Shown here one piece after another: positions 53,577 to 63,038 of a stretch of DNA of 64,000 bases. The notes beneath the pieces are model-generated. The model worked only from the letters and a program-made list of their open reading frames with translations, did not search any database and was not told the DNA's origin. A program made the translations under genes and the position numbers. How positions within the stretch are numbered: position 1 is the first letter of the stretch; each line of letters begins with the position of its first letter. Source of the DNA: Roseicella aerolata (lineage in GTDB: Bacteria; Pseudomonadota; Alphaproteobacteria; Acetobacterales; Acetobacteraceae); the NCBI RefSeq assembly GCF_020523605.1, contig NZ_JAJAQI010000013.1, forward strand, positions 1 to 64,000. The letters are read 5' to 3'.

Positions 53577-54278
53577 ATGGTTAAGGACCCCTTGGAACAA
53601 ACCCTGTCCATCGTCATCCCGACCCTGAACGCCGCCGGCAGCCTGGGCAGGATGCTGGCCGCCTGCGCCGAGGCCAGGACGGGGATGGGGGCGGAGCTGG
53701 TGGTGGCGGATGGTGGCAGCAGCGATGGCACGCCCTCCCTCGCCGAGGCCGCCGGCGCCCGCCTGGTCGCGGCGCCGCGCGGCCGTGGTCCGCAACTCGC
53801 GGCCGGTGCCACGGCGGCGCGGGGTGACTGGCTGCTCTTTCTGCATGCCGACACAAGACTTGCCCCGGGCTGGGCGGCGGCGGCGCGCGGCTTCCTGGTG
53901 GACCCGGCCAATGCTGGCCGTGCCGCGTATTTCACCTTTGCGTTGGATGATGCCTCGCCCGAGGCGCGGCGGCTGGAGCGGCGGGTGGCCTGGCGCTGCC
54001 GCGCCCTGGCCTTGCCCTATGGCGACCAGGGGCTGCTGCTCTCGCGAACCCTCTACGACGCGGTCGGCGGCTACCGGCCGATCCCGCTGATGGAGGATGT
54101 GGACCTGGTCCGCCGCCTCGGCCGCCGCCGGCTCGCCGCGCTGCCCGTGCCGGCCGTCACCTCGGCCGAGCGCTGGCGGCGGGAGGGCTGGCGCCGCCGC
54201 TCGGCGCGCAACCTGCTCTGCCTGTCGCTCTGGTTCCTCGGCGTGCCGCCGCGGCTGATCCAGCGGGTCTATGCATGA
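53577..54278 (+). CDS. Family 2 glycosyltransferase, TIGR04283-like
   Basis: A 233-residue GT-A glycosyltransferase without long membrane segments. Nucleotide-sugar site: LSIVIPTLNAAGSLGRMLAA, VVADGGSSDGT and LFLHADTRL (DxD type). C-terminal PLMEDVDLVRRLGRR is the family's second acidic site. It matches the 'transferase 2, rSAM/selenodomain-associated' family. AGGAAC precedes ATG 53577. It overlaps the next gene by 8 bp, so the two are coupled. Substrate unknown. Confidence 0.87.
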   Translation: MVKDPLEQTLSIVIPTLNAAGSLGRMLAACAEARTGMGAELVVADGGSSDGTPSLAEAAGARLVAAPRGRGPQLAAGATAARGDWLLFLHADTRLAPGWAAAARGFLVDPANAGRAAYFTFALDDASPEARRLERRVAWRCRALALPYGDQGLLLSRTLYDAVGGYRPIPLMEDVDLVRRLGRRRLAALPVPAVTSAERWRREGWRRRSARNLLCLSLWFLGVPPRLIQRVYA

Positions 54279-54891
54279 GGGCGGGGCGCACTGGCACGGA
54301 TCGCCGGATGGGCCGATGAGGAGCGATACGCTGATCATCTTCGCCCGCGCCCCGCGGCTCGGCACCGTGAAGCGTCGGCTGGCGCAGGGGGTCGGCCAGC
54401 TCGCGGCGCTCCGCTTCTACCGCGCCCAATTGCGCCGGCTGCTGCGGGAGGTCGGGCGGGACCGGCGCTGGCGGACCGTGCTGGCGACCACACCCGACCA
54501 TCTCCGCTGGCCCACCGGCCTGCCGATGCGGCCGCAGGGCCGGGGCGATCTCGGCCAGCGCATGGGCCGGGCGCTCGCGCGGCACCGGCGCGCGGTGCTG
54601 GTCGGCTGCGACATCCCGGAACTCCGCCGGGCCGATATCGCCGCCGCCTTCCGCGCCCTCGGCCGGGCGCAGGCGGTGTTCGGCCCGGCGGAGGATGGCG
54701 GCTACTGGCTGGTCGGCTTCGGCCCGCGCCGCCCGCCGGACCCCTTCGCGCGCGTGCGCTGGTCCACCGGGGAAGCGCTGGCGGACACGCTGGCCAATTG
54801 CCGGCGCCATCGGGTGGCGCTGCTGCGCCGGCTGCGGGATGTGGATACCGCCGCGGACCTCGCCGCGCTGCGGCGGCCGGCGCGGGGCTGA
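54271..54891 (+). CDS. TIGR04282 family (DUF2064) glycosyltransferase-like protein
   Basis: A 206-residue nucleotidyl/glycosyltransferase-like protein: LIIFARAPRLGTVKRRLAQG near the N-terminus, RGDLGQRMGRA, VLVGCDIPELR and FGPAEDGGYWLVGF, the hallmarks of the DUF2064 'transferase 1, rSAM/selenodomain-associated' family. Start 54271 overlaps the upstream stop; ATG at 54316 (MRSDTLIIF) is an alternative nearer the domain start. The pair TIGR04283-TIGR04282 is a common unit of unknown biochemistry. Confidence 0.85.
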   Translation: MHEGGAHWHGSPDGPMRSDTLIIFARAPRLGTVKRRLAQGVGQLAALRFYRAQLRRLLREVGRDRRWRTVLATTPDHLRWPTGLPMRPQGRGDLGQRMGRALARHRRAVLVGCDIPELRRADIAAAFRALGRAQAVFGPAEDGGYWLVGFGPRRPPDPFARVRWSTGEALADTLANCRRHRVALLRRLRDVDTAADLAALRRPARG

Positions 54892-54901
54892 CCGCACCAG
54901 G

Positions 54902-55025
54902 TCATACCGACCCGCACAAATGCTGACGCATTTGTGCGGCCTCAATCGCCGGCGCCGCCTCCAGCGGCTTGGCTACGCGCCATAGGGCGCGGCGCCCATC
55001 CGGGCGCTCAGCCGCCTGCGGCGGC
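54902..55025. repeat. Multi-hairpin dispersed element, copy II
   Basis: Conserved TCATACCGAC (54902-54911) is followed by stem 1 (11 bp, 54912-54922 with 54929-54939, loop CTGACG), the joining piece CCTCAATCGCCGG, stem 2 (GCCGC CTCCA GCGGC), CTTGGCTACG, stem 3 (GCGCC ATAG GGCGC), stem 4 (GCGCCC/GGGCGC) and stem 5 (GCCGCC TGC GGCGGC). The stems differ from copy I at almost every outer position yet pair perfectly. It lies in the 368-bp spacer after the DUF2064 gene; the rest of that spacer (to 55259) holds nothing I recognise. Confidence 0.8.
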
Positions 55026-55259
55026 TGCAGGTCAGCCATTATGCGGCCCCGTATCATGCGCGGCGGACGCAACGCCGACCTGCGGCCCGCCTCCTGTGCG
55101 GCGAAGCCGGGCCGGCGCCGGCTTCCGAGGGCCGGAAGGTGGCACCTTCCCGCCCGTGGTAGGCCCAATCGGCCTGGACATCAGGCGGCGCGGGTCGGAG
55201 AACCGAAGCGCCTCAGGGTGCCTGCTGCTGGCGCGCAGGGTCCCCGGCCAGTGTGCCGA

Positions 55260-55940
55260 TCAGCCCCGCCCGCGGCCGGACTGTGCCGGGCGCGCGGGAC
55301 GCGAGGCCGGTGCCGAGGCCGGCGCCACCGCCCCCGCGGGACGGCCGGCATCGAAGCCGAGAAAGCCGATCTCCGGGATCGGCGCTCCGCCATCGCCAGC
55401 CCAGAGGCGCGGGTTGCGCACGGTCGGCGCCGGCATCGGGATGCCGCGCTCGGCCGCCGGCGCAGGGGGCGGCGGCTCCGCCGTGCGCCGCCCGGCCCGC
55501 GGGGGAGGAGGGGCGGCCGGCGCCTCCTCGGGCGGCCCCGCCACCCGGGCGCCGCCGCGGGCCGAGAGCAGGTAGAACATGATCTCCCTCCGCCCCTGGT
55601 CCACCGCCGCATCCAGCGGCGTCAGGCCGAGCACGTTCCGCGCATCGAGATCGGCGCCGCGCGCCACCGCGTCGCGCGCGGCCGCCAGGTCGCCGCGGTT
55701 GATGGCATCGAACAGCGCGGCATTGGGCGAGAGCACCTGGTTCGGGTCGGCCGGAATGGGCGCGGGCGCGGTGCGGTTCTGCAGGCCGGGCAGAGCGGGT
55801 GGCGGCGGGCGGTTGGCACCCGGCGCCGCGGGGGGCATCGGCCGGCCGGTGCCGCGGGCGAATTGCGCGGCGGCCTCCCCGGCCGGCAGGGCGATGCAGG
55901 CGAGGAGGGCGAGCGGCAGCAGGCGGGACGGGGCACGCAT
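55260..55940 (-). CDS. Exported ankyrin-repeat protein
   Basis: A 226-residue protein with a signal peptide (1-26, ending AAAQ), a Pro-rich linker, and about two ankyrin repeats (ALFDAINRGDLAAARDAVAR, GADLDARNVLGLTPLDAAVD). A long Pro/Ala/Arg-rich tail follows. Ankyrin repeats bind other proteins; in the periplasm such small proteins sometimes protect or inhibit a partner enzyme. Nothing nearby identifies a partner. Confidence 0.8.
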   Translation of the reverse strand: MRAPSRLLPLALLACIALPAGEAAAQFARGTGRPMPPAAPGANRPPPPALPGLQNRTAPAPIPADPNQVLSPNAALFDAINRGDLAAARDAVARGADLDARNVLGLTPLDAAVDQGRREIMFYLLSARGGARVAGPPEEAPAAPPPPRAGRRTAEPPPPAPAAERGIPMPAPTVRNPRLWAGDGGAPIPEIGFLGFDAGRPAGAVAPASAPASRPARPAQSGRGRG

Positions 55941-56170
55941 GGCGCCTGCTTACCCTTTGCGTCGCCGCGCCGCCAGCGTCCTGCGGCCATCTTCCGGGCA
56001 GGCGGCGGCGCCCTGGTTGCGAACTCGGGCGGCGAGCCTGTCGAGCGGCGCGCCGGGCGGGCCAGCCGGCGACCCGCGAGGGTGGGGGAGGAGCGAGTGT
56101 AGGGCGCCTGGGTGCATAAGAATCCGGAAAGTACTTCCTGCAATCCGGTTTCGGTTACAGGCAGTTTGGG

Positions 56171-57196
56171 GTGAGCGTGGCAGATAACTCCCGGCAGTTG
56201 CTGGAAATTCAGTACCTACGCGCCCTCGCTGCACTGGCCGTCGTCGCCTACCATGCCGGGCAGCGGCCCGGCCTGCCCTTCGGCATCGGTGCCGCCGGCG
56301 TTGACGTCTTCTTCGTCATCTCGGGCTTCGTCATGTGGATCGTGACGGCGCAGCGTCCGATCACGCCGCTGCTCTTCCTGCGGAATCGCCTGGTCCGCAT
56401 CGTGCCGCTGTACTGGTGCGCGACGCTCGGGTTGGTGGTCCTGGCCGCGGCGGTTCCCGCCCTCATCCCGAACCTGCGACCGGATGCGGAACGCGTCCTC
56501 ATGTCCCTGTTCTTCGTCCCGCATAGGGACCCGCTGGGCGACATCCATCCGGTGCTCGTGCCAGGCTGGACGCTGAATTACGAGATGTTCTTCTACCTGC
56601 TCTTCGCGCTGGTCCTGGCGCTGCCGCGCGCCGTGCAACTCCGGGCGATGACGGCGATCCTGGGGGCACTGGTGCTGGCCGGCCTCGTGCTGTCCCTGCC
56701 GGGACCGCTTTTCGCCACCTATACCCGGCCGCTGCTCCTGGAATTCCTGGCCGGGATGTGGCTTGCCGAGGCCTGGCTTGCGGGCCGCCTGCCCGGCCGG
56801 GCAGCCGGCCTGGCGATGATGCTGCTCGGCTGCGCCATGCTGGTGGCCTTGCAGGTCACCGGCACCTATTCGGATCCATGGCGGGTGGTCATCTGGGGCG
56901 TGCCGTCCCTCCTGATCGTCACCGGCACGCTGGCCGTGGCCCCCGGCGGGCTGGGGCGGCTGCCGCTGGCGAAGTGGCTGGGGGATGCCTCCTACTCCAT
57001 CTACCTCACGCACCAGCTGGTGGTCGGCCTGATGTGGAAAGGCTTCGGCTGGCTCCCGGGGATCGGCTTCGTCGCCCTGTGCCTGGTCGCGTCCTCGATC
57101 ATCGGGATTGCAAGCTTCCACCTGCTGGAACGTCCGGTGACGGAGGCGCTCAAGCGGCTCGGCAAGCGGCAGGCCGCCACTCCGCAGCCGGCCTGA
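56171..57196 (+). CDS. Membrane acyltransferase, family 3 (OafA/YrhL-like)
   Basis: A 341-residue membrane protein with about ten helices of the acyltransferase-3 family. It starts IQYLRALAALAVVAYHAGQR with the conserved catalytic-type His, followed by GVDVFFVISGFVMW and FLRNRLVRIVPLYW; the C-terminus has KWLGDASYSIYLTHQLVVGL. These enzymes O-acetylate surface sugars such as O-antigen or exopolysaccharide. GTG at 56171 is the probable start, and the leader (56100-56170) is AT-rich with the palindrome AAGTACTT. No sugar genes adjoin it. Confidence 0.9.
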   Translation: MSVADNSRQLLEIQYLRALAALAVVAYHAGQRPGLPFGIGAAGVDVFFVISGFVMWIVTAQRPITPLLFLRNRLVRIVPLYWCATLGLVVLAAAVPALIPNLRPDAERVLMSLFFVPHRDPLGDIHPVLVPGWTLNYEMFFYLLFALVLALPRAVQLRAMTAILGALVLAGLVLSLPGPLFATYTRPLLLEFLAGMWLAEAWLAGRLPGRAAGLAMMLLGCAMLVALQVTGTYSDPWRVVIWGVPSLLIVTGTLAVAPGGLGRLPLAKWLGDASYSIYLTHQLVVGLMWKGFGWLPGIGFVALCLVASSIIGIASFHLLERPVTEALKRLGKRQAATPQPA

Positions 57197-57446
57197 CAAA
57201 CCCATCCGCCTCAGGACTCCGCGGGCGCTTTCATCGCAACCTCAGGCGTGACGCCAGTCTGTCGCGCAACGAACACGGATTCCTGCCCTGAAGGAGGTTT
57301 ACCGACCACCCCGATCAGTGACCCCTGCAGCGCGGGTGCCAGTCCGCGTTGAGGCCGCTTCTGCGGCCTGCCGCCAGCGCGGCGCTCCTGCGGTCACGCG
57401 TCCGGGCCACCGGTACGGACCCGGCCACGGCGCCTGGCAGGGCGGC

Positions 57447-57794
57447 TCAGCGGCAGCCATTGCCCCGGAAGGTGAAGCCGCTCACCCGCCCCTCGCGCAC
57501 GCCGAAGGTGATGGAACAGGCCCGCGCCACCACCAGGGGCGGCGAGTAGATCGGCCCGCCGAAGCGGCGATAGGGCCCGGGCCAGAAGGGGTCGCCGGGA
57601 TAGACCGTCGTGCTGCGCTCCTCATATTGCAGGAAGCGGGTGCCGCCGGTCTCGTAGGTGGCGCTCGGCACGCCGAGCGCGCCGACCAGCGCCGCCTCGC
57701 TCTGCCCGACGAAGGGCTGCAGCCGCGTCTCCAGCGGCGGCTCCTGCGCGCAGGCCGCCAGCAGCAGCAACATCCCGGGCACCAGCCACCGCAT
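57447..57794 (-). CDS. Small lipoprotein of unknown function
   Basis: A 115-residue protein with a lipoprotein signal (LLLLAACAQ, predicted lipid at Cys15). The mature part, LQPFVGQSEAALVGALGVPS, then TGGTRFLQYEERSTTVYPGD, resembles the SmpA/BamE-like small fold seen in many envelope lipoproteins; family is not certain. Two Cys near the C-terminus (ARACSITF, RGNGC) may form a disulfide. Its ATG overlaps the stop of the upstream membrane protein, so it is the last gene of the MoxR-type operon. Confidence 0.75.
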   Translation of the reverse strand: MRWLVPGMLLLLAACAQEPPLETRLQPFVGQSEAALVGALGVPSATYETGGTRFLQYEERSTTVYPGDPFWPGPYRRFGGPIYSPPLVVARACSITFGVREGRVSGFTFRGNGCR

Positions 57795-59887
57795 CAGCGT
57801 CCCTCCCTCCGCCAAGCCAGCACCGCCAGGCCCAGAACCAGCGGCAACGCCAGCCAGGGCGGCAGCAGCGGCATGGCGGCGATGCCGGTCACCGTATGGT
57901 CCCCGTTGCGGCGCAGGCCGATCCAGCCCGCGCCCTGCGCGTCGCGGCCGGGCGCCACGCGCCGCAACTCCGGCAGCGCGGGCTCCGCGCCGGCGCCGAG
58001 CCAGTGCGCCGCACCGCCGGTCGCCGCCAGCAGCGGGGCGAGCCGCGCCGGGTCGGCCCGCAGATCGGCGACCTCCAGCGGGTTCGCGGCGGCGGCCGCG
58101 ACGAAGGCGCTGCGCTGCCCGTCCGAGACCTGCCAAACGCCCGGCTGCGCAGCCGGCAGTTCGGCCGTCGCGCGGCCGCCGGGCCCCGGCTGCAGCGGCG
58201 CGCGGCGGGTGCTGCCATCCGGCGCGGTGACGGTCACCTCGGGCGGTGGCCCCGCCTCGACGCTGCGGCGCTGGATGTGCAGCCGGCCCGCCTCGATCCG
58301 GGCGGTCAGGTCCTCCTCCTCCAGCTCCGGCTCGCGCATCAGCCAGTGCGCGGCGCGGCGCAGCAGCTCGGCCTGCGGCCCGCCGCCATCATGGCCGCGC
58401 GACCAGAGCCAGATATGGTCCGACAGCAGCAGCGCGACCCGCCCTTCCCCGACGCGGTCCAGCAGCAGCAGCGGCGCGCCGTCCGCGGCCTCCATCACCG
58501 CGGTGCCGCCGCGCTGGTCGGCGCGCATGCTGCGGTACCAGCGGCCCCAGCGCGCCTCCGCCTGCTCGTCAGGGTTGGCGCCCGTCAGCCCCTCCGTCAC
58601 CGGGTGGCGGGCGCCGAGCGCGGTGACGCGCGGGCGGAAGGCGCCCTCCGCCGCGCCGGCCTGGCCGAGCCCGGCCATGGGCCGCGCCGGCAGCACGGCG
58701 CCGAGCGGCGTGCTGGCAAGGCTCACGGGCCCGGCGAATTCCGGCCCGACCGACATCAGCAGCGCGCCGCCGCCGCGGACATAATCCGCGATGTTGCGCA
58801 GATAGGTCGGCGGCAGGATGCCGCGATTGGCGAAGCGGTCGAAGACGATCAGGTCGAACTCCCGCAGCTTCACCTGGAACAGCTCGCGCACCGGGAAGGC
58901 GATCAGCGCCAGCTCGTTCAGCGGCGTCAGGTCGTCCTTCTCCGGCGGGCGGAGGATGGTGAAATGCACCAGGTCGACGCCCGGATCGGCCTTCAGCAGG
59001 CGCCGCCAGGTGCGCTCCCCGGCATGCGGCTCGCCGCTGACGAGCAGCACGCGCAGCCGGTCCCGCACGCCCGTCACGGTGACGACGGCGCGGTTGTTGA
59101 GCTCCGAGACCTCGCCGGGCCGCGCCTCGGCCGAGAGCTCGATCACGGTCGGGCCGCCGCGCTCGATCGGCACCTCGATCCGGTGCTCGCGGCCGACCGG
59201 GACGCTTTCGACCCGCGCCGGGGAGCCGTCCCGCCGCACCGAAAGCCGCGCCGCGCCGGCGGCGTTTGGGACGCCGAGATCATCGATCGCGACCCGCAGC
59301 TCGACGCTCCGCCCAACGATGCCGAAGCCCGGCGCCTCGATGACGCGGAGCCGCCGGTCCACCTCCCCGGCGCGGCCGGGCAGCAGGGCATGGAAGGGCG
59401 CCTCGACTGGCGCGGCGGCGGGGATGTCATGCACCTGGCCATCGGTCAGCGCGATGATGCCGGCAAGGCGGGCGCGCGGGATGTCGGCCAGCGCGCGCTC
59501 GATCGCGGTGTAGAGGCGGGTGCCCTGGTTGCCGCCCTCCAGCACCTCGACCGTGCGGAGCTCCAGTTCGGGCAGGCGGCCGGCGCGCGCCTCGATGGCG
59601 GTGCGCGCGGCCTCGATCTGCGCGGCGCGGTCGCCGATGCGGGCGCTGTCCGAGCGGTCGACTGCCAGCAGGGCGATGTCGGGCCGCGTCTCCCGCGTCT
59701 CCTCCACCAGCCGCGGATTGGCGAGGGCGAGCAGGATCAGCGCGAAGACCAGCGCGCGCAGCTTCGCGCCGCGGGCGCGCCGCCAGAAGGCCGGGATGAG
59801 CGAGAGGGCGGCGAGGATGCCGAGCGCGGCGATCAGCCAGAGCGGCAGGACGGGCGCGAGGTCGATTCCGGCGAGGGCCTGCTGCAT
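57794..59887 (-). CDS. Large membrane protein of the MoxR/DUF58 operon, glutamine-amidotransferase-like fold
   Basis: A 697-residue protein with two N-terminal transmembrane helices (LPLWLIAALGILAALSLIPA and LRALVFALILLALA), a periplasmic VWA-like segment (DIALLAVDRSDSARIGD), and a later class I glutamine-amidotransferase-like region (FDLIVFDRFANRGILPP, GGGALLMSVGPEFAG). A C-terminal helix (LPPWLALPLVLGLAVLAW) ends it. Such proteins occur beside MoxR-DUF58-BatA genes; function unknown, probably an envelope complex. It begins directly after the DUF4159 stop, with no gap. Confidence 0.82.
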   Translation of the reverse strand: MQQALAGIDLAPVLPLWLIAALGILAALSLIPAFWRRARGAKLRALVFALILLALANPRLVEETRETRPDIALLAVDRSDSARIGDRAAQIEAARTAIEARAGRLPELELRTVEVLEGGNQGTRLYTAIERALADIPRARLAGIIALTDGQVHDIPAAAPVEAPFHALLPGRAGEVDRRLRVIEAPGFGIVGRSVELRVAIDDLGVPNAAGAARLSVRRDGSPARVESVPVGREHRIEVPIERGGPTVIELSAEARPGEVSELNNRAVVTVTGVRDRLRVLLVSGEPHAGERTWRRLLKADPGVDLVHFTILRPPEKDDLTPLNELALIAFPVRELFQVKLREFDLIVFDRFANRGILPPTYLRNIADYVRGGGALLMSVGPEFAGPVSLASTPLGAVLPARPMAGLGQAGAAEGAFRPRVTALGARHPVTEGLTGANPDEQAEARWGRWYRSMRADQRGGTAVMEAADGAPLLLLDRVGEGRVALLLSDHIWLWSRGHDGGGPQAELLRRAAHWLMREPELEEEDLTARIEAGRLHIQRRSVEAGPPPEVTVTAPDGSTRRAPLQPGPGGRATAELPAAQPGVWQVSDGQRSAFVAAAAANPLEVADLRADPARLAPLLAATGGAAHWLGAGAEPALPELRRVAPGRDAQGAGWIGLRRNGDHTVTGIAAMPLLPPWLALPLVLGLAVLAWRREGR

Positions 59888-62629
59888 CTAGTTCCCGAGC
59901 CTTTCCAGGATGGCCGGCACATGCACCTGGTCGCCCTTGTAGTTGCCGGTCAGCGCATACATCACGAGGTTGACCCCGAAGCGGTAGGCCAGGGTCCGCT
60001 GCCGCGTGCCGCCGGGGATGACGGCGAAGGGGTTGTTGCCCCGCCCGTCGATCGCCCAGGCGCTGGCCCAGTCATGCCCGCCGATGATGACGGGCGAGAC
60101 GCTGTCATTCGCCCGGTCCTGGTCGCGCGCCACCCAGACCTGGCCGCCGGCGAAGCGGCCGGGCAGGTCCGGCAGCAGATAGAAGGCGCGCTTCAGCACA
60201 TGGTCCTCCGCCACCGGGGCGAGGGGCGGGATGGCGAGGTCCCGCGTCACGCGCCGGAGCGCGGCGCCGGCGCCACTGGCGAAGCCCTCGCCCGAGCCCT
60301 CGTCGCGCGTGTCGAACAGGATGATGCCGCCATGGCGCATGAAGTCGTTCAGCGCCCGCACCGCCTGCGCATCCGGCTGCGCTGCGTCCGGCGTCACCAC
60401 CCAGTAGAGCAGCGGGTAAAAGGACAGATCGTCCTGTCCCGGCGTCACCGCGGCCGGATCGGCCAGCGCCGCGGCGGTGCGGCGGTTGACGAAATCCGAG
60501 AGGCCGACGAGGCCCATGCGCAGCGTCTCGTCCACCGAGGCATCGCCGGTCGCGACATAGGCGAGCCGGGTGGCGAGCGCCGGGTCACCCTCCGGCGCGC
60601 GCTGCGCCTGCGCGGGCGCCGTGGCCAGCACCGCCAGCGCCAGCACGGCGCCGACCCGTGCGGCGCGCACCGGCCACGCCAGCAGGCCGCGCAGGACCAG
60701 CCCGATGAGGAGGTCGGCAGCCAGCAGCAGCAGCGCGGCGGCCAGCAGCCAGGGGCCGAGGTCGCGCTCGGCCGGGATGCCGCCGATGCCGAGCAGCGCG
60801 GCGCCGGCCGGCGGCGGCGGCGCGGCGCGCGGGCCGGGGATGGCGCCGCCGAGATTCAGCGCCCGGCGATAGGCGGCATTCGCGGCATCCTGGCCCGGCA
60901 TGCCGTACCAGCCCGGCGGGTGGCGCGGGGAGGGGATGGTGGTCTCCATGGCCGAGGCGGGCAGGGCCGCCGCCGCCGGCGGCGCGGCGCCGAGCCGGCC
61001 GAAGCCGTCCAGCACCTCCAGCGGGGCGAGCGGCGCGTCGCCCTCCGCCCCCTGGATGCCGGCCGAGAGCGCGACGATCCGCCGCAGCATCTGCACGAAG
61101 AGGCCCGAGAGCGGCAGGTTCGACCACTCGGCATTGGCGGTGACATGGAACAGCACGACGCGCCCCTGGCCGCGCGCCTCGGCGGTCACCAGCGGCGTGC
61201 CATCCGCCAGCCGCGCCCAGACCCGCTCCGAGAGGCGCGGGGAGGGTTCGGCGAGGACCTGCCGCTCCACCGTCACCTCCTCCGGCACCGGCAGGCCGAG
61301 GAAGGGCGAGGCTTCGGGGAAGGGGGCGAGGCGCTGCGGCTGCTCCCAGGAGAGGGCGCCGCCGAGCGCCCGCTCGGCGCGCAACGGCACCGGCAGCAGC
61401 GGGTCCGGCCGCTCCGCCACGCGCGGCCCGGCGAAGCGCAGCAGCGTGCCGCCGCGCTCCACCCAGCGCGTCAGCGCCTCGCGCTCGGGCCCCTCCGGCA
61501 CCGGCCGGTCGGCCAGCGCCAGCACGGCGATGGGGCGCGAGAGCAGGCGGTCGAGTGGGCCGCGCCGCAGCTCGGCGAAGGGTGCCAGCGCCCGGTCGAG
61601 GTAGAAGAGATCGCCGATCAGCGGTGCGTCGGCGCTCTCCTCCACTGCCGGCAGCAGGCCGACGGGGCGGCGGCGGAAGCGCTCATCCAGCAGCACGACG
61701 GCTCCCGCGCCGGTCTCGCCCTCGATCTCCAGCCGGACCACCTGGTTGCGCAGTTCCAGCGGCAGTTCCAGGACCCCTTCGCCCTGCGTCGCCTCGGCGG
61801 GGATCGGCACGCTGGCCTGGGCGAGGGCGCGGCCATCGCCGGTGCGGGCCAGCACCACCGCCTCGGTCGGCAGGGGCAGCGGGGCCTGCTGGACGCGGAG
61901 GAGCAGCCGGTCGGCCTCGGCCACCGGCGGCGGCAGCAGGCGGACCGGGCGGGACTCGGCCAGCGCCATGGTCAGCGTCCCGGCCTCGGCCAGCGCCACC
62001 TGCAGCGGCCCGGCGCCTTCGGCACCGTGCTCGATGCCGTCGCTGACCAGCAGCGCGGCGACGGGGCCGTTCTGCCCGGCGCGCCAGCCCTGGAAGGCGG
62101 CAAGGGCCGCAGCGCGGTCGGGCTCCCAGGGCTTGGGCCGCAACGCGGCCAGCCGGGCGCGCAGATCCTCGACCGGCATGGGGCCGAGCACGCGCGGCGC
62201 CTCGCCGGTCTCGGAGGGGGCGGTCGCCAGCAGGGCGGCCCGCCGCCCCTCCCGCCCCGCGCGGTCCAGCGCGGCGCCGGCGGCGGCCATGCGCGCCGGC
62301 CAGTCGGCTGCGGCGGCCCAGCCATCGTCCACCACCAGCAGCAGCGTGCCCTCGCCCGCCGCGCCGCCGGCGCCCGGGCCCAGCACCGGCCGGGCGAGGC
62401 CGAGGATCAGCAGGGCGGCCGCGACGATCCGCAGCAGCAGCAGCCACCACGGGGTGCGCGCGGGCGTCTCCTGGGTGATGGGCAGGTCGCGCAGCAGGCG
62501 CAGCGCCGGGAAGGCGATGCGCCGCGGCGCCGGCGGGGTGACGCGCAGCAGCCACCAGAGCACGGGCAGCGCCGGCAGGGCCAGCAGCAGCCAGGGCGCG
62601 GCGAAGGCGATCGGGCCAAGGCTCAGCAT
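59888..62629 (-). CDS. DUF4159 membrane protein with BatA-type N-terminus
   Basis: A 913-residue membrane protein. The N-terminus is the BatA/aerotolerance form (PWLLLALPALPVLWWLLRVT, with R.IAFPALRLLRDL), a VWA-like domain follows (LLLVVDDGWAAAADW), two further helices lie near residues 650-700, and the C-terminal part is DUF4159 (DLSFYPLLYWVVTPDAAQPD, HGGIILFDTRDEG). It is part of a MoxR-AAA chaperone operon, in which an AAA ATPase, a DUF58 VWA protein and membrane VWA proteins work together on envelope or metal-protein maturation. The reaction is unknown. Confidence 0.87.
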   Translation of the reverse strand: MLSLGPIAFAAPWLLLALPALPVLWWLLRVTPPAPRRIAFPALRLLRDLPITQETPARTPWWLLLLRIVAAALLILGLARPVLGPGAGGAAGEGTLLLVVDDGWAAAADWPARMAAAGAALDRAGREGRRAALLATAPSETGEAPRVLGPMPVEDLRARLAALRPKPWEPDRAAALAAFQGWRAGQNGPVAALLVSDGIEHGAEGAGPLQVALAEAGTLTMALAESRPVRLLPPPVAEADRLLLRVQQAPLPLPTEAVVLARTGDGRALAQASVPIPAEATQGEGVLELPLELRNQVVRLEIEGETGAGAVVLLDERFRRRPVGLLPAVEESADAPLIGDLFYLDRALAPFAELRRGPLDRLLSRPIAVLALADRPVPEGPEREALTRWVERGGTLLRFAGPRVAERPDPLLPVPLRAERALGGALSWEQPQRLAPFPEASPFLGLPVPEEVTVERQVLAEPSPRLSERVWARLADGTPLVTAEARGQGRVVLFHVTANAEWSNLPLSGLFVQMLRRIVALSAGIQGAEGDAPLAPLEVLDGFGRLGAAPPAAAALPASAMETTIPSPRHPPGWYGMPGQDAANAAYRRALNLGGAIPGPRAAPPPPAGAALLGIGGIPAERDLGPWLLAAALLLLAADLLIGLVLRGLLAWPVRAARVGAVLALAVLATAPAQAQRAPEGDPALATRLAYVATGDASVDETLRMGLVGLSDFVNRRTAAALADPAAVTPGQDDLSFYPLLYWVVTPDAAQPDAQAVRALNDFMRHGGIILFDTRDEGSGEGFASGAGAALRRVTRDLAIPPLAPVAEDHVLKRAFYLLPDLPGRFAGGQVWVARDQDRANDSVSPVIIGGHDWASAWAIDGRGNNPFAVIPGGTRQRTLAYRFGVNLVMYALTGNYKGDQVHVPAILERLGN

Positions 62630-63038
62630 GGGGGGCTCGGCATCGGGTTGGGGCGCGGCGACTCAGGAGGGGTGGAGGCGCGCGGCAGGGCCGCCATCGG
62701 TGCCGCCGCCTGGCCGCCGGGCCCCGGCGCGCGGTGGCGGGCAGGGCGCGACACCCGGCCCGGGCCGGTCTCCCGGGATGCAGGACACAAACCCACGGAA
62801 GCCCGCACGCCGGAAAGGCCCGGGCCGGCCCTTCCGGCCGGGCCCTGCTCCACGCCGCCCGAGGGCCGGGGCTTGCAGGCCCGCCGCGGTGCCGGGACAA
62901 GGCAGGCGCGGCGGGAGGGGGCCGGCACCACCACCCGGCCCGGCGCGCTCCGTGCCGGGCGGAGAGTCATGCGAAAGCATGGGAGCTGCGGCGAGGAGAG
63001 GCCCTGCGGCATGACGGGTGTGTCCACGCGGTCCGGCC
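62630..63038. other. Unusual 409-bp gap inside the MoxR operon
   Basis: The DUF58 stop is at 63039 and the DUF4159 start at 62629; elsewhere these genes usually overlap. The gap has no recognisable ORF. It holds a GC-rich near-perfect inverted repeat (about 62818-62844) that could terminate the DUF58 transcript. Confidence 0.45.

Noticed and set aside
49189-55025. Multi-hairpin elements considered as integron attC sites
   Set aside because: No integrase, no gene cassettes and no clear RYYYAAC/GTTRRRY ends; neighbouring genes are ordinary chromosomal ones.
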